This document shows positions 6,815 through 16,122 of a stretch of DNA of 38,289 bases, piece by piece. Position 1 is the stretch's first letter; each line of letters starts with the position of its first letter. The notes under the pieces are model-generated. The model ran no database searches. It saw nothing but the letters and a program-made list of their open reading frames with translations, and had not been told where the DNA came from. The position numbers and the translations under genes are program-made. Origin of the DNA: Pseudanabaena mucicola FACHB-723. Lineage in GTDB: Bacteria > Cyanobacteriota > Cyanobacteriia > Pseudanabaenales > Pseudanabaenaceae. Location of the stretch: contig NZ_JACJQB010000032.1 of assembly GCF_014696385.1 (NCBI RefSeq), forward strand, positions 1 to 38,289, given 5' to 3'.

Positions 6815-8473
6815 TTAAAACCCACTCCGCAACTGCGCCGCTATAAACTCACTTGCCCTTGCCGTAATTGCCATCTCTGTCAAAGTTGGGCTTTGCCAAC
6901 CTGCCGAAGCCCAACAAGCACCATCAGTGACAAACAAATTCGGTGCTTCCCAAACTTGATTATGGCGATTCACTACCGAATTCTGAGGCGTAGTTCCCAT
7001 TCTCGCGCCGCCCACCTCATGGATGTAATAACCAGGGGGAGCAGAAAAAGCCATGGTTTCTTCCATGCGGCTCACAAAGTCACCAAAGACAGGGACATGA
7101 AACATCTCCGTTAGCTTCATGTTTTTACCGCCCGCAAGTTTGATAATTTCATCAATCTGTTGGTGCATATGCTCTAGCATCAGGTGCTCATTTTCTGACC
7201 AAGCACATTCGATATGCGGTACAGGAATTCCCCACGCATCGACAACATCATTACTTAACTGAATGCGATTGCTATGGCGTGGTAACACCTCACCATGGGC
7301 AATCAAAAAGCCAATCGAACCTGAGCCAACCTTACGGACAATGCTGGGCAAGTCAAAACGCTGCACACCTCCCCAAATGCCATAACCCCGTAAGAATTTT
7401 TCTTGCTGAGCGGTGAGGTTGCAAAAACAGGGGATAAAGAAGCTGTCACAACCCGACAGATCAAAGGTTTTGGGTTGCTTGATATGTGGCAAGAAAAAGA
7501 AAGTTGAGGTGGAAACGTGATCCATGAGATAGCACCCCAACATACCCGATGGATCGGTTAAGCCCGCAGGTTGATATTTCTCAGTGGAATGCAACAGAAT
7601 CCGCACCGACTCAATCGTGGAAGCACATAGCACCACTGTCCGCGCTAAGACCTCATGGGTGGTTTTGGTATTGCGATCGCAATAAACAACTCCCCTTGCC
7701 TTGCGCGTATCCGCATCAAAGACAACATGGCTGACCACAGCATCCGATCGCAAAGTTACATTACCCGTTGCCATCGCTGCCTTGAGCGAAGAACCAAGGC
7801 TAGAATATTGCGGCCAAGGTTGCTCTGGGCTAGGGCGATGTAGCCCAAAACCTCGTGAGGGAATCAGGCAACGATCAGACCAATTATTCTCCACCACTTG
7901 TTTAATGTGCAGCTCCGCAGGGGTAAGGGGTAAGGTAGTTTGATAGTCCCCATCGGGCAGTTGCGCTAATCCATCACGGCTACCGCGCACCTCAAAAAAT
8001 TGTTCCAATTTGCTGTAGTAAGGGGCAAGATCATCATGACAGATCGGCCAGTCCTGCTCATGACCATCACGACTCGCTGCCTTAAATTCATAGTCCGATA
8101 ACCGCAACGTAATGCCGCCCCAAGTTAAGCTCTTGCCGCCCACCTGACGACCACGTATCCAGTAAAAGGGTTGATCATCGGGGGTGGTGTAGGGATTATC
8201 TTTTTCGTCAGTAAATAGGTCGGGGTTGGCTTTCCAATAACCAGGATGCATTGATTGGTAAGACTGACGTTTTGCGATCGCAAGATTGTAAAAGCGCTTT
8301 GCCATGTCCCTGACTGGATGACCCAGATCTGCCTTGGCATCAGGGGTGCGACCTGCTTCTAGGACAAGGACTTTCAGACCACGCTCACTAAGTTCTTTGG
8401 CGGCGACACCACCATTAGCGCCAGAGCCAACCACGATTGCATCATAAATTTCTGGAGAGGGAGCGGTACTCAT
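6815..8473 (-). CDS. GMC-family FAD-dependent oxidoreductase
   Basis: 552 residues. The N-terminus has the FAD-binding Rossmann motif VVGSGANGG (about 14-22) with the acidic residue Glu40 ending the second strand (VLVLEAGR). Further GMC signatures are GGKSLTWGGITLR (about 112-124), the substrate-domain region in the middle, the catalytic-His region YYIHEVGGARMG near 480-490, and the closing block SPTLTEMAITARA. The family oxidises alcohols such as sugars or choline, passing electrons to an acceptor. No signal peptide is evident, so it is likely cytoplasmic. It follows hypD by 48 bp on the same strand and may be cotranscribed, although no role in hydrogenase maturation is known. Substrate cannot be deduced. 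Confidence 0.9.
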   Translation of the reverse strand: MSTAPSPEIYDAIVVGSGANGGVAAKELSERGLKVLVLEAGRTPDAKADLGHPVRDMAKRFYNLAIAKRQSYQSMHPGYWKANPDLFTDEKDNPYTTPDDQPFYWIRGRQVGGKSLTWGGITLRLSDYEFKAASRDGHEQDWPICHDDLAPYYSKLEQFFEVRGSRDGLAQLPDGDYQTTLPLTPAELHIKQVVENNWSDRCLIPSRGFGLHRPSPEQPWPQYSSLGSSLKAAMATGNVTLRSDAVVSHVVFDADTRKARGVVYCDRNTKTTHEVLARTVVLCASTIESVRILLHSTEKYQPAGLTDPSGMLGCYLMDHVSTSTFFFLPHIKQPKTFDLSGCDSFFIPCFCNLTAQQEKFLRGYGIWGGVQRFDLPSIVRKVGSGSIGFLIAHGEVLPRHSNRIQLSNDVVDAWGIPVPHIECAWSENEHLMLEHMHQQIDEIIKLAGGKNMKLTEMFHVPVFGDFVSRMEETMAFSAPPGYYIHEVGGARMGTTPQNSVVNRHNQVWEAPNLFVTDGACWASAGWQSPTLTEMAITARASEFIAAQLRSGF

Positions 8474-8521
8474 CGATGACAGTCCTTAAAGTCCTTAAAT
8501 AGTTTCTAGCTTTTAGCTTTA

Positions 8522-9619
8522 TTAGCGACAGCTATAGTATGCAGCACATGCCCCCTCAGAGGAAACCATCGGCGCACCAAGGGGATGCTCTGGGGTGCAG
8601 AGAGTCCCAAAACTAGGGCATTCATGGGGTTTGCGCGTTCCCTGTAAAATTAATCCACTAATGCAACGCGAAGATTCTTGAATCTCTCCTGCACAGGGAT
8701 GATCTAAAGACTGGCAATTAAAGCGAATCTGAGCATCAAAATGACGATACTTCTCTCTGAGTCTCAAGCCACTATTAGGAATGATCTCTAACCCTCGCCA
8801 TTGTCGCGCTGTTGGCTCAAACACCTCTTGGATCATGGCGATCGCCCGTTGATTGCCTGCTTTTTTAACGGAACGTGCATATTGATTTTCCACTTCCGCT
8901 TTACCTGACTCCAACTGCTGCACACAAAGATAAATTCCTTGGAGAATATCAATCGGTTCAAATCCTGTCACCACGATGGGAACTTGATATTTGACTGCGA
9001 TCGACTCATATTCCTGATAGCCCATGACCGTACAAACATGTCCCGCCGCCAAAAAACCCTGCATGGTATGGTCAGGATTACTCAAAATTGCTTCCATAGC
9101 TGGCGGCACAAGCACATGAGCGCAGAGAATCGAGAAATTATCTAGCCCTAATTGAGCAGCTTGAGCGACAGCTAGAGCCGTAGTTGGGGCAGTAGTTTCA
9201 AAACCAACGGCAAAAAATACCACTTCGCGATCGCAATTTTGTTGTGCCAGTTTCACCGCATCGAGGGGTGAATAAACAATCCGAATATCTGCCCCTGCCG
9301 CCTTGGCACTGAGCAAATCCGTAGTGCTACTAGGCACACGCAACATATCACCAAAGGAGCAGAAAATTACTTTCGGATTAGCGGCAATGGTGATTGCTTG
9401 ATCAATCAAATTAATTGGAGTCACACAAACAGGACAACCCGGCCCATGAATGAGGCTGATTTCCTTGGGAATCAGTCGATCTAGTCCATGCTTCACGATC
9501 GCATGGGTTTGTCCGCCGCAGATTTCCATTAATGTCCAAGGGCGAGTTATCAGCTTGGCAATCGCCTCTGCATATTCCTGAGCAATTTTGCGATCGCGAT
9601 ATTCATCTATATATTTCAT
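8522..9619 (-). CDS. hypD: Hydrogenase maturation factor HypD
   Basis: 365 residues, the normal HypD length. Conserved features are CGGQTH with Cys34, GPGCPVC with Cys62 and Cys65 (about 60-65), and a C-terminal set of cysteines ([31 protein letters not shown]) that hold the [4Fe-4S] cluster. HypD works with HypC as the scaffold on which the Fe(CN)2CO group of the [NiFe] site is assembled, using cyanide from HypE/HypF. The ATG at 9619 overlaps the stop of the upstream phosphoribosyltransferase in an ATGA junction, indicating translational coupling. It lies downstream of the hox structural operon on the same strand. hypC, hypE and hypF are absent from this window and must be encoded elsewhere. 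Confidence 0.97.
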   Translation of the reverse strand: MKYIDEYRDRKIAQEYAEAIAKLITRPWTLMEICGGQTHAIVKHGLDRLIPKEISLIHGPGCPVCVTPINLIDQAITIAANPKVIFCSFGDMLRVPSSTTDLLSAKAAGADIRIVYSPLDAVKLAQQNCDREVVFFAVGFETTAPTTALAVAQAAQLGLDNFSILCAHVLVPPAMEAILSNPDHTMQGFLAAGHVCTVMGYQEYESIAVKYQVPIVVTGFEPIDILQGIYLCVQQLESGKAEVENQYARSVKKAGNQRAIAMIQEVFEPTARQWRGLEIIPNSGLRLREKYRHFDAQIRFNCQSLDHPCAGEIQESSRCISGLILQGTRKPHECPSFGTLCTPEHPLGAPMVSSEGACAAYYSCR

Positions 9620-10251
9620 CTATTTGCCGATTGAAAACAGGATAGGGCTTCCGCCGTTGTCACTTCCGCAAAATTACGATAGAAAGAACCAACACTCATA
9701 AAACCATCGGGCTGTAACAAAACAATCGCCCGATCAATCTGCTCCTTGACAATGCTCGGTATATGCCGAGGTGATACGGGTGCGACTACCCAAATTTCCT
9801 TGTAGGGTTTATCTTTCATTGTGGCAGCGATCGTGGCAATGGTTGCACCTGTAGCAATGCCATCATCCACCAAAATCGCCGTTGCCCCTGTAACGTCTAA
9901 ATTAGGACGGAAAGGCGCAAAAGTCAGCAAGAGTGCCTCAGCTTTATTCCGAGCCTGTTGAATCGCTTGCGACCATTCACCCGCATTGCAATATCTTTGT
10001 CCCGTTTCTAAACCCTGACCATCGGCTGTCACCGCTCCAATTGCCGTTTCCAAATTTGGGCGCAATACAATTTTTTTGGCGATCGCCACATCAAGGGGGC
10101 AACCTAGTTTTTTGGCAATCGGCGCAGCCACAATCACACCACCACGGGGAATTCCATACACAATCGGATTAATGGGATGGGCTTGGGCAATCACTTCTGC
10201 CAACTGCAAGCCTGCGTGATACCGATCTTGAAATAGTTTACTTGCTTCCAT
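9616..10251 (-). CDS. Phosphoribosyltransferase-family protein
   Basis: About 211 residues with the type I PRTase fold: [19 protein letters not shown] in the first quarter and the PRPP-binding loop [12 protein letters not shown] (about residues 126-138 from this start). [15 protein letters not shown] strand follows. The small PRTase group to which it belongs often has poorly defined substrates. The start at 10251 is chosen because GGAG lies 6 nt upstream; ATGs at 10263 and 10266 are alternatives without such a site. The gene overlaps hypD by 4 nt, so it is probably coexpressed with a hydrogenase maturation gene. Whether it has any part in maturation is unknown. Confidence 0.82.
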   Translation of the reverse strand: MEASKLFQDRYHAGLQLAEVIAQAHPINPIVYGIPRGGVIVAAPIAKKLGCPLDVAIAKKIVLRPNLETAIGAVTADGQGLETGQRYCNAGEWSQAIQQARNKAEALLLTFAPFRPNLDVTGATAILVDDGIATGATIATIAATMKDKPYKEIWVVAPVSPRHIPSIVKEQIDRAIVLLQPDGFMSVGSFYRNFAEVTTAEALSCFQSANR

Positions 10252-10415
10252 GGTGAACTCCATCATTAGCTAGAAAAAACTAGACACAAAATGACGCACT
10301 GCTCACCCTAATTTTAGATCAGTTCAAAGCCTACATCTGCATACAAATCAGTAAATTTATCTTCCAAGTCAATTCGCAATAATCGCAAGCGATCTTGACC
10401 TTCCTACCATTAGCC

Positions 10416-11849
10416 CTAATCATTGCGCCGTATCTCTTTTAATACCGTGCGATGATCGCTACCAATTAATTGTACTTGCATTGGCATCTGACCATAGGCA
10501 TGAGTTGAACAACTCAGGCATGGGTCGAAATTGCGAATTCCTGCCTCCACACGATTGAGGAAACCTTCCGACACATCACCATTGTGAATGTAATGCTTAG
10601 CAATTTGGGCAACAGTTTTATTCATCGCTAAATTATTGTGACCCGTCGCAATAATCAAATTCACCTTTTTAATAATGCCATTCTCATCGACATGGTAATG
10701 ATGGAATAGTGTCCCCCGTGGCGCTTCGCTCACACCAATACCTTCGAGGGCATTGATTCCTGCTTGGGCGCGAGTATGACTAGACATCACATCAGGATCT
10801 TCCACAAGCTCAGCAATCTTTTCTAAAGCGGCAAGAATCTCAATCAATCTTGCATAGTGATAGAAGAATGAAGAGGTAGCAACCCTACCACCACTGCGAT
10901 CGCGAAATTCCTGTAACTCCTGATTAGCTTTTGGGGTATCGATATATTCGCAAACATTCAACCGCGCCAGAGGCCCCACGCGATAAATTCCATCGGGATA
11001 GCCAAGGGGTTTGTAATAGGGGAATTTGAGATATGACCAAGGCTCAACCGCTTCACCGATATATTGTTGATAATCATCTTCACTGAGATGATCGGCGACG
11101 ATCTGCCCTTGACTATCCACAAAGCGAATATGTCCGCCGTAATGTTCCCATTCGCCATTCTTGCCAACTAAGCTCATAAAGAGGGATGGAAATTTACCAA
11201 AGACATCTACTTCCGTTTGCAGTTCATTTAATAAATTTTTGAACAAGGCTAAAGCATTCTCAATCGTGGCTAGAGATTCGGGAATGCGATCGCAAATCCA
11301 TGTCCTTCCCTCCTCACTCAGAGGTGAGCGCACACCACCCGCCACTGCCCAAGCCGTATGAATTTTCTTTGCCCCTAAAATCTCAATAATTTGCTGACCA
11401 AATTGACGTAAACGAATGCCACCCCTAGCCAGATCGGGATTTGCTGCCATAAGCCCAAATACATTGCGTGTCGCAGGATTGCTATCCCAACCGAGCAGAA
11501 AATCAGGAGAACTAAGATGGAAAAAAGAAAGGGCATGGGATTGGGTGATTTGCGCTAAATTCATCAAGCGGCGCAGTTTTTCACCCGCAGGGGGAATCTT
11601 GACAGCTAATAACTTATCCCCTGTTTTCGCAGATGCTAATAAATGACTAACGGGACAAATTCCACAAATGCGCGAGGTGATTCCCGCCATTTCCCACATA
11701 GGGCGACCTTCGCAAAACTTCTCAAAGCCACGATATTCCACCACATGAAAATGTGCATCCGATACTTCGCCAAGGTCATCCAGAAAGATCGAGATTTTGG
11801 CATGACCTTCAATGCGAGTGACGGGATCAATTACTACTGTTCTTGCCAT
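10416..11849 (-). CDS. hoxH: Bidirectional [NiFe]-hydrogenase large subunit HoxH
   Basis: 477 residues from the ATG at 11849. That start begins [18 protein letters not shown], the usual N-terminus, while a longer reading to 11894 runs through a dispersed repeat. The nickel ligands are visible as [10 protein letters not shown] (Cys62, Cys65) and DPCLSCSTH (Cys444, Cys447). A 27-residue tail follows His450 and should be removed by HoxW after nickel insertion. HoxH carries the active site that makes or splits H2 in the cytoplasm. It is the last hox structural gene; a 76-bp gap holding a cyanobacterial repeat separates it from hoxY. The 150-bp gap after it, before the phosphoribosyltransferase gene, shows no clear terminator. 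Confidence 0.98.
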   Translation of the reverse strand: MARTVVIDPVTRIEGHAKISIFLDDLGEVSDAHFHVVEYRGFEKFCEGRPMWEMAGITSRICGICPVSHLLASAKTGDKLLAVKIPPAGEKLRRLMNLAQITQSHALSFFHLSSPDFLLGWDSNPATRNVFGLMAANPDLARGGIRLRQFGQQIIEILGAKKIHTAWAVAGGVRSPLSEEGRTWICDRIPESLATIENALALFKNLLNELQTEVDVFGKFPSLFMSLVGKNGEWEHYGGHIRFVDSQGQIVADHLSEDDYQQYIGEAVEPWSYLKFPYYKPLGYPDGIYRVGPLARLNVCEYIDTPKANQELQEFRDRSGGRVATSSFFYHYARLIEILAALEKIAELVEDPDVMSSHTRAQAGINALEGIGVSEAPRGTLFHHYHVDENGIIKKVNLIIATGHNNLAMNKTVAQIAKHYIHNGDVSEGFLNRVEAGIRNFDPCLSCSTHAYGQMPMQVQLIGSDHRTVLKEIRRND

Positions 11850-11878
11850 GACTAGACTCTCTAAGTATTTATTTCTTT

Positions 11879-11921
11879 TTCCCCTCTCCCACAAGGAGAA
11901 GGGCTAGGGGTGAGGGGGATA
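11879..11921. repeat. Second copy of the dispersed CCCTCTCCC/GGGTGAGGGG repeat
   Basis: The stretch beginning TTCCCCTCTCCC and ending GCTAGGGGTGAGGGGG resembles the repeat at 5153-5253 and can fold on itself. It sits inside the hox operon between hoxY and hoxH, close upstream of the hoxH start. Confidence 0.55.
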
Positions 11922-11925
11922 AAGA

Positions 11926-12486
11926 CTATCCAAACTTAATCATTTCGCGCCCTTCCATCAGTGGCATTTCACCCTTTAGCAAAGGTGCGATCGCAGATTT
12001 AATCCGATCCGCCGATGGTGGACAGCCCGGAATATACATATCCACTTTCACCACCTCATGGACGGGCATCACTTTTTCTAAAAGCTCTGGCACAATTCCG
12101 GGGGCGTAGGGTAACTGCGGCGTAACATCACCGAGTTCTAAATAGCTGCGCCGTAGCACCATATCCGCATTGTCACCGCCCATCATATTTCGCATTGCAG
12201 GGACATTTGCCGTAACTGCACAGTCACCAAAGGAAATTAGGAATTTTGTTTGCTTACGGATTTTGTGAATTAGTTCCAGATTTTCCTCATTTGCGATCGC
12301 ACCTTCCACAAGGCAAACATCAACATTTTCGGGATAGTCCTTAATATCAGCGATCGGGCTATGCACGATATCAGCATATTTCACCAATTCAAATAGCCAT
12401 TCATCCAAATCCAAAAAGGACATATGACAGCCCGAACAACCCGCTAACCAAACTGTTGCTAATTTAATCTTTTCTATCTTGTCCAT
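11926..12486 (-). CDS. hoxY: Bidirectional [NiFe]-hydrogenase small subunit HoxY
   Basis: 186 residues, short as is usual for HoxY. Ligands of the proximal [4Fe-4S] cluster are [12 protein letters not shown] (Cys17 and Cys20), [14 protein letters not shown] (Cys89) and [11 protein letters not shown] (Cys155). There is no twin-arginine signal and no domain for extra clusters, consistent with a cytoplasmic enzyme. HoxY passes electrons between HoxH and the HoxEFU diaphorase. Its start overlaps the end of hoxU by 13 nt, so the two are translationally coupled. Confidence 0.97.
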   Translation of the reverse strand: MDKIEKIKLATVWLAGCSGCHMSFLDLDEWLFELVKYADIVHSPIADIKDYPENVDVCLVEGAIANEENLELIHKIRKQTKFLISFGDCAVTANVPAMRNMMGGDNADMVLRRSYLELGDVTPQLPYAPGIVPELLEKVMPVHEVVKVDMYIPGCPPSADRIKSAIAPLLKGEMPLMEGREMIKFG

Positions 12487-13190
12487 TGTTTCTGTTCCCT
12501 TGCTTTGACGATAAATTCGAGCTTAGTGCGATCGCGTTCCATTTCGCCAACAGCAGAACCTTTATCAAAAATCGCTCCCGTTGGGCAAGCATCCACACAT
12601 TTTCCGCAAGATGTACAGGCATTGACCTCACCCCAAGGCTGATCGAGTCCCGTAATCAAGCGTGATTGTGCGCCGCGATTTGCCACATCCCAGACATGTG
12701 CTCCTTCGATTTCATCGCATACCCTGACACAGCGTGTACAGAAAATACAACGATTGCGATCGATGCCAAATAAATCATGGGACAAGTCCACATCACGCTG
12801 CGGAAACTGATAGGGAAATCGCGAATGTTCCATCCCCGTGGCGATCGCCATATTTTGCAGTTCACAGTTACCATTAGCCACACAGACCGCACAAACGTGA
12901 TTGCCCTCCGCAAATAGCATCTCCACAACCATTTTGCGATAGTTCTTCAACTGGTCAGTATGGGTTTGCACTTCCATACCTTCAGCAACTTGGGTAACAC
13001 AAGCCGCTAGTAATTTATTACTGCCCTTGACTTCCACCATGCAGAGGCGACAGGCTCCGACATCGCTCACACCTTCTAAATGGCAGAGAGTAGGGATAGT
13101 AATTCCTGCTTCTTTTGCTGTGGCGAGAATGCTTTTGCCCTGCTCGGCAGCAACTTCGATATCATTAATTTTGAGGGTGACGACTGACAT
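12474..13190 (-). CDS. hoxU: Hydrogenase diaphorase subunit HoxU
   Basis: 238 residues. An N-terminal [2Fe-2S] ferredoxin domain holds Cys36, Cys47, Cys50 and Cys64. A His/Cys motif follows (His98, Cys100, Cys103, Cys109). Two [4Fe-4S] sets come next: [11 protein letters not shown] (148, 151, 154, 158) and [12 protein letters not shown] (192, 195, 198, 202). This is the domain order of HoxU and the NuoG N-terminus. It links HoxF to HoxY electronically. It lies 20 bp after the Psb28-like gene and overlaps hoxY. Confidence 0.97.
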   Translation of the reverse strand: MSVVTLKINDIEVAAEQGKSILATAKEAGITIPTLCHLEGVSDVGACRLCMVEVKGSNKLLAACVTQVAEGMEVQTHTDQLKNYRKMVVEMLFAEGNHVCAVCVANGNCELQNMAIATGMEHSRFPYQFPQRDVDLSHDLFGIDRNRCIFCTRCVRVCDEIEGAHVWDVANRGAQSRLITGLDQPWGEVNACTSCGKCVDACPTGAIFDKGSAVGEMERDRTKLEFIVKAREQKQWTR

Positions 13191-13210
13191 TTTTATTTAC
13201 CTTCATGACA

Positions 13211-13591
13211 TTAAGCATCAGGATTACTCGTAAATTCCCAGCCATTGGCTGCGGAATAACGTTCCATAAAGCGCATAAATCGATCCCAATGTGCCGTAGA
13301 GCTGACATCAAAGACAATCTCAATTTTGGCTAACTCTTCGTCATCACCTTTATCTTTCCAAAACAGTTTGGAACTTCTCGGTTCAATGGAAATCACACCT
13401 TCACTATCAACGAGACGAATATCATTAAAGGAAGCCTTAGCAAAACTGTTCGCACCTTGTACTGCCTTGATATTCACAAAGGTCATTTTTACGGAATTTT
13501 CACCCGTTTTGCGATCGCGCCTTAGTCTTACATCACTCAACTCTTCAGGAATACCAGCAAAAAATTCAATTGATGGGGTTATAGAGTTCAT
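13211..13591 (-). CDS. Psb28-family protein (Psb28-2-like) inside the hox operon
   Basis: 126 residues, no signal peptide or membrane segment. The N-terminus PSIEFFAGIPEELSDVRLRR and the C-terminal signature HWDRFMRFMERYSAANGWEF match the Psb28 family of photosystem II assembly factors. The Psb28 proteins bind PSII assembly intermediates on the cytoplasmic side. The middle part diverges from classical Psb28 and reads more like the second paralogue (Psb28-2). Its start overlaps the hoxF stop in an ATGA junction and hoxU follows 20 bp later, so it is translated as part of the hydrogenase operon. Family assignment is from motif recognition. A role linking PSII state and hydrogenase is inference. 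Confidence 0.8.
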   Translation of the reverse strand: MNSITPSIEFFAGIPEELSDVRLRRDRKTGENSVKMTFVNIKAVQGANSFAKASFNDIRLVDSEGVISIEPRSSKLFWKDKGDDEELAKIEIVFDVSSTAHWDRFMRFMERYSAANGWEFTSNPDA

Positions 13592-15222
13592 GATTTTACC
13601 TCTTTAATCAACTGCAAATAATCATCACGAAAGTGACGCAAGGTACTCACAATCGGATTGGGAGCAGATTGTCCTAATCCGCACAGGCTCATGGATTTGA
13701 CCATGCCGCAGAGTTCTTCGAGGCTAGCGAGATCGGCTTCTGTCGCATTGCGATCAATAAATTTGCTGAGTAACTGATGCAGTTGCACCGTACCCGCCCG
13801 ACAGGGCACACATTTACCGCAAGATTCATCCATACAGAATTGAATGAAAAATCGCGCCATATCAACCATGTTGGTGTTTTCATCCATGACCACCATGCCA
13901 CCCGAACCGATGATCGAGCCAAGGGCTTGCATCGCTTCATAATCGATGGGCGTATCAAAGGCTGAGGCAGGAATACAACCTCCTGACGGGCCGCCTGTCT
14001 GCACTGCCTTTACCTTGCCACCACTTGCCGTGCCGCCGCCCATATCTTCAACAATTTGGCGGAGGGGAATACCCATTGGCACTTCCACTAGTCCTGTATT
14101 CGCGATATTGCCTGCGAGGGAAAATACCTTGGTGCCTTTGCTCTTTTCTGTGCCGATGCTGGCATACCATGCGCCGCGATTGCGAATGATCGGGACGATA
14201 TTGGCGAAGGTTTCCACATTATTGATCAGGGTCGGTGCGCCCCATAGTCCAGATTCGGCGGGATAGGGAGGACGAGGGTGGGGAATGCCGCGACCGCCCT
14301 CAATGGAGGCAATTAGCGCCGTTTCTTCACCGCAAACATAAGCCCCTGCGCCAACCCGCACATCAATCTTAAAGTCAAAGGTAGATTCAAAAATTTGACT
14401 GCCAAGAATGCCCTGTTGCTTAGCTTGCTGAATCGCCAAACGGATATGCTCAATCGCTGGGGGATATTCAGCCCGCACATAGACATAGCCATGGGTTGCA
14501 CCCACAGCATAGGCGGCGATTGCCATGCCTTCCAGCACTCGATGCGGATCACTTTCTAAAATACTGCGATCCATAAATGCCCCTGGGTCACCCTCATCGG
14601 CATTACAGATCACATATTTTTGTTGCGGCTGATTGGGATTTTGCGACTGACTACGCCGCCGATCCTGCATTTTGGCAACCGTTGCCCATTTCAAACCTGT
14701 AGGATAGCCCGCACCACCACGCCCCCGTAAACCACTGCGGGTAACTTCATCAATTACTTGCTGTGGAGTCATTTCATGGAGGGTGCGATAGAGCTGGCGA
14801 TAGCCACCAACCGCGATATAGGGCTCGATGCGGGTGGGATCAATTTGTCCAATATGTTCTAAGACAATCCGCAACTGTTGCTTAAAAAATGGATGCTCGA
14901 GATCGCCAACTGTGGCAGTGACGTTACCACCCTTTAATCCACTCACAATCGAAGCTGCTTGATCATCCCTAACCTGCTCATAGAGAACAAGGGCAGAATC
15001 GATCGCCACTAAAGGCCCACGTCCGCAAAAGCCCATGCAGCCAACACTCACCACCTCAGCAGTGTCGGCTAAGCCTTCGGCATTAATCGCTGCCTCAAGT
15101 CGATCGCGCACTGCTAACGAGCCAGAGGCTTGACATCCGCCCGAAGTGCAACAACGAATCCGAATACTCTTTTGTCGATCGCGTTCTTCCTTAGCAATTT
15201 GTAATAGCCCTTCAATATCCAT
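13588..15222 (-). CDS. hoxF: Hydrogenase diaphorase subunit HoxF (NAD(P)H-, FMN-binding)
   Basis: 544 residues. The N-terminal thioredoxin-like [2Fe-2S] domain has CTSGGC (Cys25, Cys30) and GCMGFCG (Cys62, Cys66). The NuoF-like core follows: GRGGAGYPTGLKW for FMN/NADH, ICNADEGDPGAFMDRS, and GAGAYVCGEETALIASIEG. The C-terminal [4Fe-4S] motif ESCGKCVPCRAGT lies near 460-470, with a later Cys in SLCGLGQSAPNP. It is the entry/exit point for pyridine nucleotide electrons. It starts 2 bp after hoxE and ends overlapping the Psb28-like gene. Confidence 0.98.
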   Translation of the reverse strand: MDIEGLLQIAKEERDRQKSIRIRCCTSGGCQASGSLAVRDRLEAAINAEGLADTAEVVSVGCMGFCGRGPLVAIDSALVLYEQVRDDQAASIVSGLKGGNVTATVGDLEHPFFKQQLRIVLEHIGQIDPTRIEPYIAVGGYRQLYRTLHEMTPQQVIDEVTRSGLRGRGGAGYPTGLKWATVAKMQDRRRSQSQNPNQPQQKYVICNADEGDPGAFMDRSILESDPHRVLEGMAIAAYAVGATHGYVYVRAEYPPAIEHIRLAIQQAKQQGILGSQIFESTFDFKIDVRVGAGAYVCGEETALIASIEGGRGIPHPRPPYPAESGLWGAPTLINNVETFANIVPIIRNRGAWYASIGTEKSKGTKVFSLAGNIANTGLVEVPMGIPLRQIVEDMGGGTASGGKVKAVQTGGPSGGCIPASAFDTPIDYEAMQALGSIIGSGGMVVMDENTNMVDMARFFIQFCMDESCGKCVPCRAGTVQLHQLLSKFIDRNATEADLASLEELCGMVKSMSLCGLGQSAPNPIVSTLRHFRDDYLQLIKEVKS

Positions 15223-15224
15223 AT

Positions 15225-15752
15225 TTACGACTCCTCGATCCAGCTTTTGACCGTGGCTAAGACCTGCTCAGGGGTCTGTTGGCGGGATATATGTCCGTCA
15301 TAAATCGCCGCAGGTGCAACCCCGCAGTTACCAATACAGCGCTCGACCCGCAGAAATACTTTGCCATCTGGCGATCGCATTCCTGCTTTAAGCCCTAATT
15401 CTTGTCTCAGAATATCAAGCAATGCTTTCCCCCCCTTGGTGTAGCAAGCAGTCCCTAGACAAATAGAGCAGGTATGTTTGCACTTAGGCTGTACAGAAAA
15501 TAAATGATAGAAAGTAGCAACCCCATAGACCCGACTCAGGGGCATTTTTAATTCTCTGGCGATGTAGGTGAGGACATCCTTTTCGAGATAGCCAAACTGC
15601 TCCTGTGCCTTGTGCAATACTTCAATCAGGGCATCTTGACGGCTACGGTGTTGACGAATTGTTAAATCAAGAGCTTGGAAACGCGGATCTTGCGATCGCA
15701 ATCGGAGTTGCGCTTCTTGATGAGTGGTTGGAAAAGTCTGTTGTGTTGGCAT
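15225..15752 (-). CDS. hoxE: Hydrogenase diaphorase subunit HoxE
   Basis: 175 residues of the NuoE family. The [2Fe-2S] ligands are Cys98 and Cys103 (CLGTAC) with Cys139 and Cys143 (CIGNC). The upstream helical part FGYLEKDVLTYIARELKMPLS is typical of the family. HoxE completes the diaphorase module and is thought to help electron exchange with ferredoxin or membranes. It is the first gene of the operon hoxE-F-psb28-like-U-Y-H; the region upstream (15753-16122) is shared with the divergent hoxW unit. Confidence 0.97.
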   Translation of the reverse strand: MPTQQTFPTTHQEAQLRLRSQDPRFQALDLTIRQHRSRQDALIEVLHKAQEQFGYLEKDVLTYIARELKMPLSRVYGVATFYHLFSVQPKCKHTCSICLGTACYTKGGKALLDILRQELGLKAGMRSPDGKVFLRVERCIGNCGVAPAAIYDGHISRQQTPEQVLATVKSWIEES

Positions 15753-15869
15753 GATTACCCCATCCTGTTAACTCATGACCGTTAGCAAATTGCCAAATTT
15801 GAAAGCATTCTGCACTGCTTTTATTTTCTGACTTTTAGTTAGGGGCAAATCAAAAGGGCAGTAAAACTT

Positions 15870-15899
15870 AATTTATGTTTTACATAAGTTTTTGTTCAA
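15870..15899 (-). promoter_or_regulatory. Candidate hoxE promoter with palindrome in the spacer
   Basis: On the minus strand, TTGAAC (15899-15894) and TAAATT (15875-15870) are spaced by 18 bp, compatible with a housekeeping promoter about 120 bp before hoxE. A palindrome TTATGT-TTT-ACATAA occupies 15873-15887, that is the spacer and the edge of the -10. This is a place where a regulator could act. LexA and AbrB-type proteins are known to bind hox promoters in other cyanobacteria; no specific protein is implied by the sequence. Confidence 0.35.
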
Positions 15900-15987
15900 C
15901 AATATTTGTTTACAAAAAGCTTCACACTAATTCATCAATTAGATGCAAGTTTAAAAAATCTCGCAATGAAGGTTTTGCTAAGAGAAT

Positions 15988-16020
15988 AAATAAAGGTATT
16001 GCTTCACAATGCCTTTATTT
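15988..16020. terminator. Stem-loop in the hoxE-hoxW intergenic region
   Basis: Bases 15988-16001 pair with 16007-16020 over 14 positions with one G-T type mismatch and a CTTCA loop. The apex resembles the TTC-loop hairpins elsewhere in the window (5763, 23979). It stands between divergent genes, so it does not end a recognised transcript. It may belong to an intergenic repeat family or end a short unannotated RNA. Confidence 0.5.
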
Positions 16021-16058
16021 AGGATTTAATTTCTATTAATTTTACTGAAGAGAAATGT

Positions 16059-16094
16059 ATAAATACAATCACTAGCGAGACAATAAATACAATC
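16059..16094. repeat. 12-bp direct repeats upstream of hoxW
   Basis: ATAAATACAATC occurs at 16059-16070 and again at 16083-16094, a spacing of 24 bp, ending about 28 bp before the hoxW start. Direct repeats at roughly two helical turns are a common operator arrangement, but no known consensus is matched. The rest of the 15753-16122 gap is A/T-rich with no further gene. Confidence 0.4.
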
Positions 16095-16122
16095 CTATTT
16101 ATGTCTTATCTAGGTTAAAAAA

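Noticed and set aside
6707-7114. Plus-strand frame of 135 codons
   Set aside because: It lies mostly antisense to the GMC oxidoreductase C-terminus, has no recognisable domain, and its composition reflects the opposite strand.
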